Assembly (NCBI GenBank): GCA_030272585.1
Contig: BSYQ01000005.1
Location: 5,983,501 to 6,047,500 of the forward strand
DNA from: Bryopsis sp. KO-2023
Lineage: Eukaryota; Chlorophyta; Ulvophyceae; Bryopsidales; Bryopsidaceae
Length of the DNA: 64,000 nucleotides
Direction of reading: 5' to 3'
Shown here piece by piece: positions 54,988 to 64,000 of this stretch. The notes under the pieces were generated by a model. That model saw only the letters and a list, made by a program, of their open reading frames with translations, was not told the origin of the DNA and searched no databases. Each line of letters begins with the position of its first letter. Position 1 is the stretch's first letter. The position numbers and the translations under genes were made by a program.

Positions 54988-55254
54988 CTCGACGAAAATA
55001 CCCGAGCTTGCTCGATCGGGTAACATGCGTGCGGGGGAATCGGGCCGGAACCGGGCAGAGGACTTTGGTCAAAATTCGGGTCCGGGGTTACGGTCGTGTT
55101 ACCCGTCGCCGTAATGCGGCCGTAATTGTGTTCCGTAACCGAAAGTTGTTTACTCTCCCGTCATTTACGGTAATTTATGGTCGGACAAGTTCTTACTACG
55201 GTTACGGTGACCGTGACCGTAAGGTCCTGTCTATGGTCGGAACGGAAGGGCGGA

Positions 55255-55328
55255 CGCCCGAGGAGGGACTCGAACCCTCGGCCACGAGATTAAAAGTCTC
55301 GCGCTCTGCCAAACTGAGCTACCCGGGC
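55255..55328 (-). tRNA. tRNA-Lys(UUU) (unit 13)
   Basis: Array consensus. Confidence 0.95.
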
Positions 55329-55434
55329 ATATCTCAAGCAGGATCGCGCCGATCTCGTGGATCCCGATTCCGGGAATCTCGATCGCGGGGGGGCGACCGA
55401 GCCTCCACGCAGCGCGCGATCGACTCGTCGTCGA

Positions 55435-55516
55435 GCTGAGATGTCCGAGTGGTTAAGGAGGTGGACTCGAAATCCACTGGGTTCATCCCGCGCAGGTTCA
55501 AATCCTGCTCTCAGCG
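55435..55516 (+). tRNA. tRNA-Ser(CGA) (unit 13)
   Basis: Array consensus. Confidence 0.95.
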
Positions 55517-55719
55517 AGCGTCGAAGTCGTTTTTCGGAGCGGCAAAAGACAAGGATGCAAGGTGGGCGTGCATGAACCCGGGTCTCCTGCGTGACAGTGA
55601 CAGGCAAGAATACTCACCGCCGTACTGCAACGACTCGATCACGATGACGAGGCTGACGATGAGGTTGATGACGAGGCGTGCGACGAGGATGGACGACGCG
55701 ACGCCTCATCACGACGTGA

Positions 55720-55801
55720 GTTGGGGTGTCCGAGTGGTTAAGGAGGTGGACTAGAAATCCACTGGGTTTGTCCCGCGCAGGTTCGAATCCTGCCCTCAAC
55801 G
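55720..55801 (+). tRNA. tRNA-Ser(AGA) (unit 13)
   Basis: Array consensus. Confidence 0.95.
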
Positions 55802-55857
55802 AGGCATGTGTGTGCGTGTGTGTTCGCGAACCGAGGGGGTGACGCGGAAAGGCACGT

Positions 55858-55940
55858 TGTGGTGAGTGGGATTCGAACCCACGCTCGTCTCCGAACTAGA
55901 ACCTGAATCTAGCGCCTTAGACCAACTCGGCCATCACCAC
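55858..55940 (-). tRNA. tRNA-Leu(CAG) (unit 13)
   Basis: Array consensus. Confidence 0.95.
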
Positions 55941-56038
55941 ACCATCGTCGCTCGGGAGCCACCCCCACGAGGGCCCCGCCCCGGACGGGAGTCGCAGGCG
56001 ACGCCCCCCGAGATCGGCGGCACGGAAATCTTTCCGTG

Positions 56039-56124
56039 GCCTCGGTGGCGCAGTCGGTTAGCGCGTCGGTCTCATAACCTCGTGAGCCATCCGGAGGTCA
56101 CCAGTTCGATCCTGGTCCGGGGCA
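56039..56124 (+). tRNA. tRNA-Met(CAU), intron-containing (unit 13)
   Basis: Intact short form. Confidence 0.9.
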
Positions 56125-56172
56125 ACCAACGCTTTTGACGGGACGCCCCACGCCACGTCACAAATTCTGACG

Positions 56173-56253
56173 TGTGGCGAGTGGGATTTGAACCCACGCC
56201 CTTTCGGACTGGAACCTTACTCCAGCGCCTTGGACCAACTCGGCCATCGCCAC
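56173..56253 (-). tRNA. tRNA-Leu(AAG) (unit 13)
   Basis: Array consensus. Confidence 0.95.
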
Positions 56254-56328
56254 ATACGAGAGGAGGGGTCCGCCGCGCGTCTTCAAGCTGGGGTCTCGGA
56301 CGTCGGTCCGCTAAAAAAAGAGCACGAG

Positions 56329-56399
56329 TGCGTTGACCGGGAATCGAACCCGGGTCTCTACCTCGGGAGGGTAGTATGCTACCACTATATCACCAACGC
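56329..56399 (-). tRNA. tRNA-Gly(CCC) (unit 13)
   Basis: G37 form. Confidence 0.95.
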
Positions 56400-57514
56400 G
56401 GCTCGAGGGATTGCGCGTGCGGAGAGCGTGGTAGGTTCGGGAAGCTGTCGGGAAGCTGTCGGGGACAAGTGCCGTCGCGCGCGGGAACGAGGTTGCGCCA
56501 AAACTTCGGGAGGGTGTTCGTTCGTGGTTAGGACTCGTTTCGAGTTTTTTCATCGTTGCGATTTTTCCGGGTGCTCGGATTCGGATATACGAGAGATATC
56601 GGCAATGGCCCATTTCGTTCGCTCGAATTATCGCGTAAAAGGAGTTCTTCGTTTTCCATGGGTTTTTGGTGTCTCTTCGAGTTGTGGTGTATTATTATTA
56701 TTTTTATTTTTTTCTTTCCTCGCAAGAGATCGATTCGTTTCTTTCTATTTTTGTCGTTCTTTTCTTATTTTTGTGCCGTTCGTTCCCTCCTTTCCTTCCA
56801 ATAATCTTTCTTTTCTTTTCTTCCCTTTTCCGTGCTTTTCTGCTTTTTCCTTTTTCGATTCTTTCTCTTTCGGTCCTTTCGAGAAGATTCCATTTCCTTT
56901 GCATTCTTCTTTCGCCGTTTCGAAAGGTTTTTTTCTCCCCCTTCGAAATCAAACCGGTTTCTGTCTATCGTGTTTTCTCTCAAAGTTCATTTTCCTTCTT
57001 TCCCTCCCCCTTTTCTTTTCCTTTCTAGCTTTTTCGCTCTTTTCTTCGACCTCTCTCCCGATTTTCTCCCGAGAGGGATCCCGTGGATGATCCCGGATTA
57101 CCCGATCGGATGATCCAACAAGGGCGCGGTTGAACCCAGAAACGCCACCAACACGCCACCACCTGTGCGTTCCGTCGCCACACACGTCAAAACAGAAACG
57201 AACATGCTCCCAAGGCTTTTTCGCTCTACTGCCGCTCACCCACGAGCTGACCCACACACACTCCACCGCCCGCGCGCGCGCTCACAGGCGCACACTCACC
57301 CACACACCCACACACGAAAGATCGTGCCACACCTGAAAACGCTCCCACGGGGTCCTTTTCGATTGGATGAAGCCAAAAACACCATTTCACCGCTCTGCCC
57401 ACCTCACCTCAAAAGAACAAACAAAAAACAATCGGTCCCCCAAACCGTCGGAGGGACACGTCCCTCGCGCACCTGAAAAACGGATACTTCACCTCCCGGC
57501 GTCCGCTTCAAAAC

Positions 57515-57634
57515 GTGTTGCCATCAAACCACCGTGAATACATGCGATCCCTTCCGAACTCGCCAATCAAGCACGGTTGGGGCCGATCAGTACCGAGATC
57601 AGGGATGTCTCAGGAAATCCGGCGGCGGCAACTC
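57515..57634 (+). rRNA. 5S ribosomal RNA (unit 14)
   Basis: Array consensus. Confidence 0.85.
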
Positions 57635-57700
57635 GGTGCACTGTTCTTTTTCCGTGCTTGTTTTTTTTGGGGGCTACGACCGGGAAGAAAAGGCCTTGAG

Positions 57701-57771
57701 TGCGTTGACCGGGAATCGAACCCGGGTCTCTACCGTGGCAGGGTAGTATGCTACCACTGTACCATCAACGC
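57701..57771 (-). tRNA. tRNA-Gly(GCC) (unit 14)
   Basis: Array consensus. Confidence 0.95.
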
Positions 57772-58038
57772 CTCGACGAAAATACCCGAGCTTGCTCGAT
57801 CGGGTAACATGCGTGCGGGGGAATCGGGCCGGAACCGGGCAGAGGACTTTGGTCAAAATTCGGGTCCGGGGTTACGGTCGTGTTACCCGTCGCCGTAATG
57901 CGGCCGTAATTGTGTTCCGTAACCGAAAGTTGTTTACTCTCCCGTCATTTACGGTAATTTATGGTCGGACAAGTTCTTACTACGGTTACGGTGACCGTGA
58001 CCGTAAGGTCCTGTCTATGGTCGGAACGGAAGGGCGGA

Positions 58039-58112
58039 CGCCCGAGGAGGGACTCGAACCCTCGGCCACGAGATTAAAAGTCTCGCGCTCTGCCAAACTG
58101 AGCTACCCGGGC
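58039..58112 (-). tRNA. tRNA-Lys(UUU) (unit 14)
   Basis: Array consensus. Confidence 0.95.
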
Positions 58113-58218
58113 ATATCTCAAGCAGGATCGCGCCGATCTCGTGGATCCCGATTCCGGGAATCTCGATCGCGGGGGGGCGACCGAGCCTCCACGCAGCGCG
58201 CGATCGACTCGTCGTCGA

Positions 58219-58300
58219 GCTGAGATGTCCGAGTGGTTAAGGAGGTGGACTCGAAATCCACTGGGTTCATCCCGCGCAGGTTCAAATCCTGCTCTCAGCG
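58219..58300 (+). tRNA. tRNA-Ser(CGA) (unit 14)
   Basis: Array consensus. Confidence 0.95.
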
Positions 58301-58503
58301 AGCGTCGAAGTCGTTTTTCGGAGCGGCAAAAGACAAGGATGCAAGGTGGGCGTGCATGAACCCGGGTCTCCTGCGTGACAGTGACAGGCAAGAATACTCA
58401 CCGCCGTACTGCAACGACTCGATCACGATGACGAGGCTGACGATGAGGTTGATGACGAGGCGTGCGACGAGGATGGACGACGCGACGCCTCATCACGACG
58501 TGA

Positions 58504-58585
58504 GTTGGGGTGTCCGAGTGGTTAAGGAGGTGGACTAGAAATCCACTGGGTTTGTCCCGCGCAGGTTCGAATCCTGCCCTCAACG
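58504..58585 (+). tRNA. tRNA-Ser(AGA) (unit 14)
   Basis: Array consensus. Confidence 0.95.
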
Positions 58586-58641
58586 AGGCATGTGTGTGCG
58601 TGTGTGTTCGCGAACCGAGGGGGTGACGCGGAAAGGCACGT

Positions 58642-58724
58642 TGTGGTGAGTGGGATTCGAACCCACGCTCGTCTCCGAACTAGAACCTGAATCTAGCGCC
58701 TTAGACCAACTCGGCCATCACCAC
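58642..58724 (-). tRNA. tRNA-Leu(CAG) (unit 14)
   Basis: Array consensus. Confidence 0.95.
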
Positions 58725-58822
58725 ACCATCGTCGCTCGGGAGCCACCCCCACGAGGGCCCCGCCCCGGACGGGAGTCGCAGGCGACGCCCCCCGAGATCG
58801 GCGGCACGGAAATCTTTCCGTG

Positions 58823-58908
58823 GCCTCGGTGGCGCAGTCGGTTAGCGCGTCGGTCTCATAACCTCGTGAGCCATCCGGAGGTCACCAGTTCGATCCTGGT
58901 CCGGGGCA
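58823..58908 (+). tRNA. tRNA-Met(CAU), intron-containing (unit 14)
   Basis: Intact short form. Confidence 0.9.
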
Positions 58909-58956
58909 ACCAACGCTTTTGACGGGACGCCCCACGCCACGTCACAAATTCTGACG

Positions 58957-59037
58957 TGTGGCGAGTGGGATTTGAACCCACGCCCTTTCGGACTGGAACC
59001 TTACTCCAGCGCCTTGGACCAACTCGGCCATCGCCAC
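58957..59037 (-). tRNA. tRNA-Leu(AAG) (unit 14)
   Basis: Array consensus. Confidence 0.95.
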
Positions 59038-59112
59038 ATACGAGAGGAGGGGTCCGCCGCGCGTCTTCAAGCTGGGGTCTCGGACGTCGGTCCGCTAAAA
59101 AAAGAGCACGAG

Positions 59113-59183
59113 TGCGTTGACCGGGAATCGAACCCGGGTCTCTACCTCGGGAGGGTAGTATGCTACCACTATATCACCAACGC
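59113..59183 (-). tRNA. tRNA-Gly(CCC) (unit 14)
   Basis: G37 form. Confidence 0.95.
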
Positions 59184-60298
59184 GGCTCGAGGGATGGCGC
59201 GTGCGGAGAGCGTGGTAGGTTCGGGAAGCTGTCGGGAAGCTGTCGGGGACAAGTGCCGTCGCGCGCGGGAACGAGGTTGCGCCAAAACTTCGGGAGGGTG
59301 TTCGTTCGTGGTTAGGACTCGTTTCGAGTTTTTTCATCGTTGCGATTTTTCCGGGTGCTCGGATTCGGATATACGAGAGATATCGGCAATGGCCCATTTC
59401 GTTCGCTCGAATTATCGCGTAAAAGGAGTTCTTCGTTTTCCATGGGTTTTTGGTGTCTCTTCGAGTTGTGGTGTATTATTATTATTTTTATTTTTTTCTT
59501 TCCTCGCAAGAGATCGATTCGTTTCTTTCTATTTTCGTCGTTCTTTTCTTATTTTTGTGCCGTTCGTTCCCTCCTTTCCTTCCAATAATCTTTCTTTTCT
59601 TTTCTTCCCTTTTCCGTGCTTTTCTGCTTTTTCCTTTTTCGATTCTTTCTCTTTCGGTCCTTTCGAGAAGATTCCATTTCCTTTGCATTCTTCTTTCGCC
59701 GTTTCGAAAGGTTTTTTTCTCCCCCTTCGAAATCAAACCGGTTTCTGTCTATCGTGTTTTCTCTCAAAGTTCATTTTCCTTCTTTCCCTCCCCCTTTTCT
59801 TTTCCTTTCTAGCTTTTTCGCTCTTTTCTTCGACCTCTCTCCCGATTTTCTCCCGAGAGGGATCCCGTGGATGATCCCGGATTACCCGATCGGATGATCC
59901 AACAAGGGCGCGGTTGAACCCAGAAACGCCACCAACACGCCACCACCTGTGCGTTCCGTCGCCACACACGTCAAAACAGAAACGAACATGCTCCCAAGGC
60001 TTTTTCGCTCTACTGCCGCTCACCCACGAGCTGACCCACACACACTCCACCGCCCGCGCGCGCGCTCACAGGCGCACACTCACCCACACGCCCACACACG
60101 AAAGATCGTGCCACACCTGAAAACGCTCCCACGGGGTCCTTTTCGATTGGATGAAGCCAAAAACACCATTTCACCGCTCTGCCCACCTCACCTCAAAAGA
60201 ACAAACAAAAAACAATCGGTCCCCCAAACCGTCGGAGGGACACGTCCCTCGCGCACCTGAAAAACGGATACTTCACCTCCCGGCGTCCGCTTCAAAAC

Positions 60299-60418
60299 GT
60301 GTTGCCATCAAACCACCGTGAATACATGCGATCCCTTCCGAACTCGCCAATCAAGCACGGTTGGGGCCGATCAGTACCGAGATCAGGGATGTCTCAGGAA
60401 ATCCGGCGGCGGCAACTC
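60299..60418 (+). rRNA. 5S ribosomal RNA (unit 15)
   Basis: Array consensus. Confidence 0.85.
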
Positions 60419-60484
60419 GGTGCACTGTTCTTTTTCCGTGCTTGTTTTTTTTGGGGGCTACGACCGGGAAGAAAAGGCCTTGAG

Positions 60485-60555
60485 TGCGTTGACCGGGAAT
60501 CGAACCCGGGTCTCTACCGTGGCAGGGTAGTATGCTACCACTGTACCATCAACGC
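60485..60555 (-). tRNA. tRNA-Gly(GCC) (unit 15)
   Basis: Array consensus. Confidence 0.95.
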
Positions 60556-60822
60556 CTCGACGAAAATACCCGAGCTTGCTCGATCGGGTAACATGCGTGC
60601 GGGGGAATCGGGCCGGAACCGGGCAGAGGACTTTGGTCAAAATTCGGGTCCGGGGTTACGGTCGTGTTACCCGTCGCCGTAATGCGGCCGTAATTGTGTT
60701 CCGTAACCGAAAGTTGTTTACTCTCCCGTCATTTACGGTAATTTATGGTCGGACAAGTTCTTACTACGGTTACGGTGACCGTGACCGTAAGGTCCTGTCT
60801 ATGGTCGGAACGGAAGGGCGGA

Positions 60823-60896
60823 CGCCCGAGGAGGGACTCGAACCCTCGGCCACGAGATTAAAAGTCTCGCGCTCTGCCAAACTGAGCTACCCGGGC
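60823..60896 (-). tRNA. tRNA-Lys(UUU) (unit 15)
   Basis: Array consensus. Confidence 0.95.
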
Positions 60897-61002
60897 ATAT
60901 CTCAAGCAGGATCGCGCCGATCTCGTGGATCCCGATTCCGGGAATCTCGATCGCGGGGGGGCGACCGAGCCTCCACGCAGCGCGCGATCGACTCGTCGTC
61001 GA

Positions 61003-61084
61003 GCTGAGATGTCCGAGTGGTTAAGGAGGTGGACTCGAAATCCACTGGGTTCATCCCGCGCAGGTTCAAATCCTGCTCTCAGCG
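61003..61084 (+). tRNA. tRNA-Ser(CGA) (unit 15)
   Basis: Array consensus. Confidence 0.95.
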
Positions 61085-61287
61085 AGCGTCGAAGTCGTTT
61101 TTCGGAGCGGCAAAAGACAAGGATGCAAGGTGGGCGTGCATGAACCCGGGTCTCCTGCGTGACAGTGACAGGCAAGAATACTCACCGCCGTACTGCAACG
61201 ACTCGATCACGATGACGAGGCTGACGATGAGGTTGATGACGAGGCGTGCGACGAGGATGGACGACGCGACGCCTCATCACGACGTGA

Positions 61288-61369
61288 GTTGGGGTGTCCG
61301 AGTGGTTAAGGAGGTGGACTAGAAATCCACTGGGTTTGTCCCGCGCAGGTTCGAATCCTGCCCTCAACG
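61288..61369 (+). tRNA. tRNA-Ser(AGA) (unit 15)
   Basis: Array consensus. Confidence 0.95.
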
Positions 61370-61425
61370 AGGCATGTGTGTGCGTGTGTGTTCGCGAACC
61401 GAGGGGGTGACGCGGAAAGGCACGT

Positions 61426-61508
61426 TGTGGTGAGTGGGATTCGAACCCACGCTCGTCTCCGAACTAGAACCTGAATCTAGCGCCTTAGACCAACTCGGCC
61501 ATCACCAC
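61426..61508 (-). tRNA. tRNA-Leu(CAG) (unit 15)
   Basis: Array consensus. Confidence 0.95.
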
Positions 61509-61606
61509 ACCATCGTCGCTCGGGAGCCACCCCCACGAGGGCCCCGCCCCGGACGGGAGTCGCAGGCGACGCCCCCCGAGATCGGCGGCACGGAAATCTT
61601 TCCGTG

Positions 61607-61692
61607 GCCTCGGTGGCGCAGTCGGTTAGCGCGTCGGTCTCATAACCTCGTGAGCCATCCGGAGGTCACCAGTTCGATCCTGGTCCGGGGCA
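61607..61692 (+). tRNA. tRNA-Met(CAU), intron-containing (unit 15)
   Basis: Intact short form. Confidence 0.9.
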
Positions 61693-61740
61693 ACCAACGC
61701 TTTTGACGGGACGCCCCACGCCACGTCACAAATTCTGACG

Positions 61741-61821
61741 TGTGGCGAGTGGGATTTGAACCCACGCCCTTTCGGACTGGAACCTTACTCCAGCGCCTTG
61801 GACCAACTCGGCCATCGCCAC
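61741..61821 (-). tRNA. tRNA-Leu(AAG) (unit 15)
   Basis: Array consensus. Confidence 0.95.
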
Positions 61822-61896
61822 ATACGAGAGGAGGGGTCCGCCGCGCGTCTTCAAGCTGGGGTCTCGGACGTCGGTCCGCTAAAAAAAGAGCACGAG

Positions 61897-61967
61897 TGCG
61901 TTGACCGGGAATCGAACCCGGGTCTCTACCTCGGGAGGGTAGTATGCTACCACTATATCACCAACGC
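61897..61967 (-). tRNA. tRNA-Gly(CCC) (unit 15)
   Basis: G37 form. Confidence 0.95.
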
Positions 61968-63082
61968 GGCTCGAGGGATGGCGCGTGCGGAGAGCGTGGT
62001 AGGTTCGGGAAGCTGTCGGGAAGCTGTCGGGGACAAGTGCCGTCGCGCGCGGGAACGAGGTTGCGCCAAAACTTCGGGAGGGTGTTCGTTCGTGGTTAGG
62101 ACTCGTTTCGAGTTTTTTCATCGTTGCGATTTTTCCGGGTGCTCGGATTCGGATATACGAGAGATATCGGCAATGGCCCATTTCGTTCGCTCGAATTATC
62201 GCGTAAAAGGAGTTCTTCGTTTTCCATGGGTTTTTGGTGTCTCTTCGAGTTGTGGTGTATTATTATTATTTTTATTTTTTTCTTTCCTCGCAAGAGATCG
62301 ATTCGTTTCTTTCTATTTTCGTCGTTCTTTTCTTATTTTTGTGCCGTTCGTTCCCTCCTTTCCTTCCAATAATCTTTCTTTTCTTTTCTTCCCTTTTCCG
62401 TGCTTTTCTGCTTTTTCCTTTTTCGATTCTTTCTCTTTCGGTCCTTTCGAGAAGATTCCATTTCCTTTGCATTCTTCTTTCGCCGTTTCGAAAGGTTTTT
62501 TTCTCCCCCTTCGAAATCAAACCGGTTTCTGTCTATCGTGTTTTCTCTCAAAGTTCATTTTCCTTCTTTCCCTCCCCCTTTTCTTTTCCTTTCTAGCTTT
62601 TTCGCTCTTTTCTTCGACCTCTCTCCCGATTTTCTCCCGAGAGGGATCCCGTGGATGATCCCGGATTACCCGATCGGATGATCCAACAAGGGCGCGGTTG
62701 AACCCAGAAACGCCACCAACACGCCACCACCTGTGCGTTCCGTCGCCACACACGTCAAAACAGAAACGAACATGCTCCCAAGGCTTTTTCGCTCTACTGC
62801 CGCTCACCCACGAGCTGACCCACACACACTCCACCGCCCGCGCGCGCGCTCACAGGCGCACACTCACCCACACGCCCACACACGAAAGATCGTGCCACAC
62901 CTGAAAACGCTCCCACGGGGTCCTTTTCGATTGGATGAAGCCAAAAACACCATTTCACCGCTCTGCCCACCTCACCTCAAAAGAACAAACAAAAAACAAT
63001 CGGTCCCCCAAACCGTCGGAGGGACACGTCCCTCGCGCACCTGAAAAACGGATACTTCACCTCCCGGCGTCCGCTTCAAAAC

Positions 63083-63202
63083 GTGTTGCCATCAAACCAC
63101 CGTGAATACATGCGATCCCTTCCGAACTCGCCAATCAAGCACGGTTGGGGCCGATCAGTACCGAGATCAGGGATGTCTCAGGAAATCCGGCGGCGGCAAC
63201 TC
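63083..63202 (+). rRNA. 5S ribosomal RNA (unit 16)
   Basis: Array consensus; the first downstream T run is interrupted by a C in this copy, the second is intact. Confidence 0.85.
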
Positions 63203-63268
63203 GGTGCACTGTTCCTTTTCCGTGCTTGTTTTTTTTGGGGGCTACGACCGGGAAGAAAAGGCCTTGAG

Positions 63269-63339
63269 TGCGTTGACCGGGAATCGAACCCGGGTCTCTA
63301 CCGTGGCAGGGTAGTATGCTACCACTGTACCATCAACGC
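63269..63339 (-). tRNA. tRNA-Gly(GCC) (unit 16)
   Basis: Array consensus. Confidence 0.95.
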
Positions 63340-63606
63340 CTCGACGAAAATACCCGAGCTTGCTCGATCGGGTAACATGCGTGCGGGGGAATCGGGCCGG
63401 AACCGGGCAGAGGACTTTGGTCAAAATTCGGGTCCGGGGTTACGGTCGTGTTACCCGTCGCCGTAATGCGGCCGTAATTGTGTTCCGTAACCGAAAGTTG
63501 TTTACTCTCCCGTCATTTACGGTAATTTATGGTCGGACAAGTTCTTACTACGGTTACGGTGACCGTGACCGTAAGGTCCTGTCTATGGTCGGAACGGAAG
63601 GGCGGA

Positions 63607-63680
63607 CGCCCGAGGAGGGACTCGAACCCTCGGCCACGAGATTAAAAGTCTCGCGCTCTGCCAAACTGAGCTACCCGGGC
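63607..63680 (-). tRNA. tRNA-Lys(UUU) (unit 16)
   Basis: Array consensus. Confidence 0.95.
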
Positions 63681-63786
63681 ATATCTCAAGCAGGATCGCG
63701 CCGATCTCGTGGATCCCGATTCCGGGAATCTCGATCGCGGGGGGGCGACCGAGCCTCCACGCAGCGCGCGATCGACTCGTCGTCGA

Positions 63787-63868
63787 GCTGAGATGTCCGA
63801 GTGGTTAAGGAGGTGGACTCGAAATCCACTGGGTTCATCCCGCGCAGGTTCAAATCCTGCTCTCAGCG
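63787..63868 (+). tRNA. tRNA-Ser(CGA) (unit 16)
   Basis: Array consensus; last complete gene in the window. Confidence 0.95.
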
Positions 63869-64000
63869 AGCGTCGAAGTCGTTTTTCGGAGCGGCAAAAG
63901 ACAAGGATGCAAGGTGGGCGTGCATGAACCCGGGTCTCCTGCGTGACAGTGACAGGCAAGAATACTCACCGCCGTACTGCAACGACTCGATCACGATGAC

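Larger units (their letters stand above)
53647..56430 (+). repeat. array unit 13 (2784 bp)
   Basis: Spacer TATTTTGGTCG shared with unit 12; GGGATTGCGCG tail. Asp relic at 55572-55633. Confidence 0.97.
56431..59214 (+). repeat. array unit 14 (2784 bp)
   Basis: Private spacer variant TATTTTTGTCG near 56,753; GGGATGGCGCG tail. Asp relic at 58356-58417. Confidence 0.97.
59215..61998 (+). repeat. array unit 15 (2784 bp)
   Basis: Spacer variant CACACGCCCACAC (near 60,090) shared with unit 16. Asp relic at 61140-61201. Confidence 0.97.
13349..64000. repeat. tandem array of 16 5S rRNA/tRNA units (right end outside the window)
   Basis: The 5S starts recur every 2784 or 2790 bp: 14418, 17208, 19992, 22782, 25566, 28356, 31146, 33930, 36714, 39498, 42282, 45066, then 54731 after the hAT insertion, 57515, 60299 and 63083. 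Gene order in a unit is spacer, 5S(+), Gly-GCC(-), Lys-UUU(-), Ser-CGA(+), Asp relic(-), Ser-AGA(+), Leu-CAG(-), Met-CAU(+), Leu-AAG(-), Gly-CCC(-). Units differ by only a handful of substitutions plus a 6-bp duplication in four copies. This implies recent expansion or strong homogenisation. Confidence 0.97.
61999..64000 (+). repeat. array unit 16 (cut by the window end)
   Basis: Contains the spacer, 5S, Gly-GCC, Lys, Ser-CGA and the Asp relic (63924-63985); the rest lies beyond the window. Shares CACACGCCCACAC with unit 15; private change GTTCCTTTTCC after the 5S gene. Confidence 0.97.

Noticed and set aside
13349..64000. Array as CRISPR, satellite centromere or 45S rDNA
   Set aside because: Units of 2.8 kb packed with 5S and tRNA genes are not short direct repeats with unique spacers. 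No 18S/5.8S/28S signature was seen, and nothing suggests a centromere.

Overview
The window is eukaryotic nuclear DNA, most likely from a green alga or streptophyte alga. The main clue is a nuclear gene with GT-AG introns encoding plastid ribosomal protein uS5 behind a chloroplast transit peptide. In red-lineage algae this gene normally stays in the plastid genome. An octotricopeptide-repeat/RAP protein, a type common in green algae, points the same way. I cannot name the species.

Positions 1 to about 11.2 kb hold four ordinary single-copy genes. A partial cytosolic valyl-tRNA synthetase (minus; GST-like domain plus Lys-rich linker) is divergent from an OPR/RAP organelle RNA-binding protein (plus). 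These are followed by plastid uS5 (plus, 2 exons) and the WD40 subunit of chromatin assembly factor 1 (plus, 10 exons, one of only 9 nt).

Positions 11.25 to 13.29 kb hold two non-autonomous hAT-like elements, each bounded by a perfect 8-bp target duplication: a 1300-bp foldback element and a 302-bp MITE.

Positions 13,349 to 64,000 (continuing past the window) are a tandem array of 16 units of 2784 or 2790 bp (2775 at the edge). Each full unit carries one 5S rRNA gene and eight tRNA genes: Gly-GCC, Lys-UUU, Ser-CGA, Ser-AGA, Leu-CAG, elongator Met-CAU with a short intron, Leu-AAG and Gly-CCC. It also has a tRNA-Asp relic and a spacer of about 1.1 kb rich in pyrimidines. That gives 139 RNA genes in view. 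Units are nearly identical but carry sparse, locally shared variants.

Unit 12 is interrupted between Lys and Ser-CGA by a 6873-bp hAT transposon (45,725-52,597) flanked by an 8-bp duplication. The spacing around it is exactly one 2784-bp unit plus 6873 plus 8. The element encodes an apparently intact 903-residue transposase in 12 exons on the minus strand. Its ends and two of its introns are packed with short palindromes built on CCTGTC/GACAGG and ACCGGT.

The genes at the left edge and the array share a translation theme: an aminoacyl-tRNA synthetase, a ribosomal protein, and a 5S/tRNA supply cluster. I see no evidence that they are co-regulated. All calls come from reading the sequence; no search or structure program was run.
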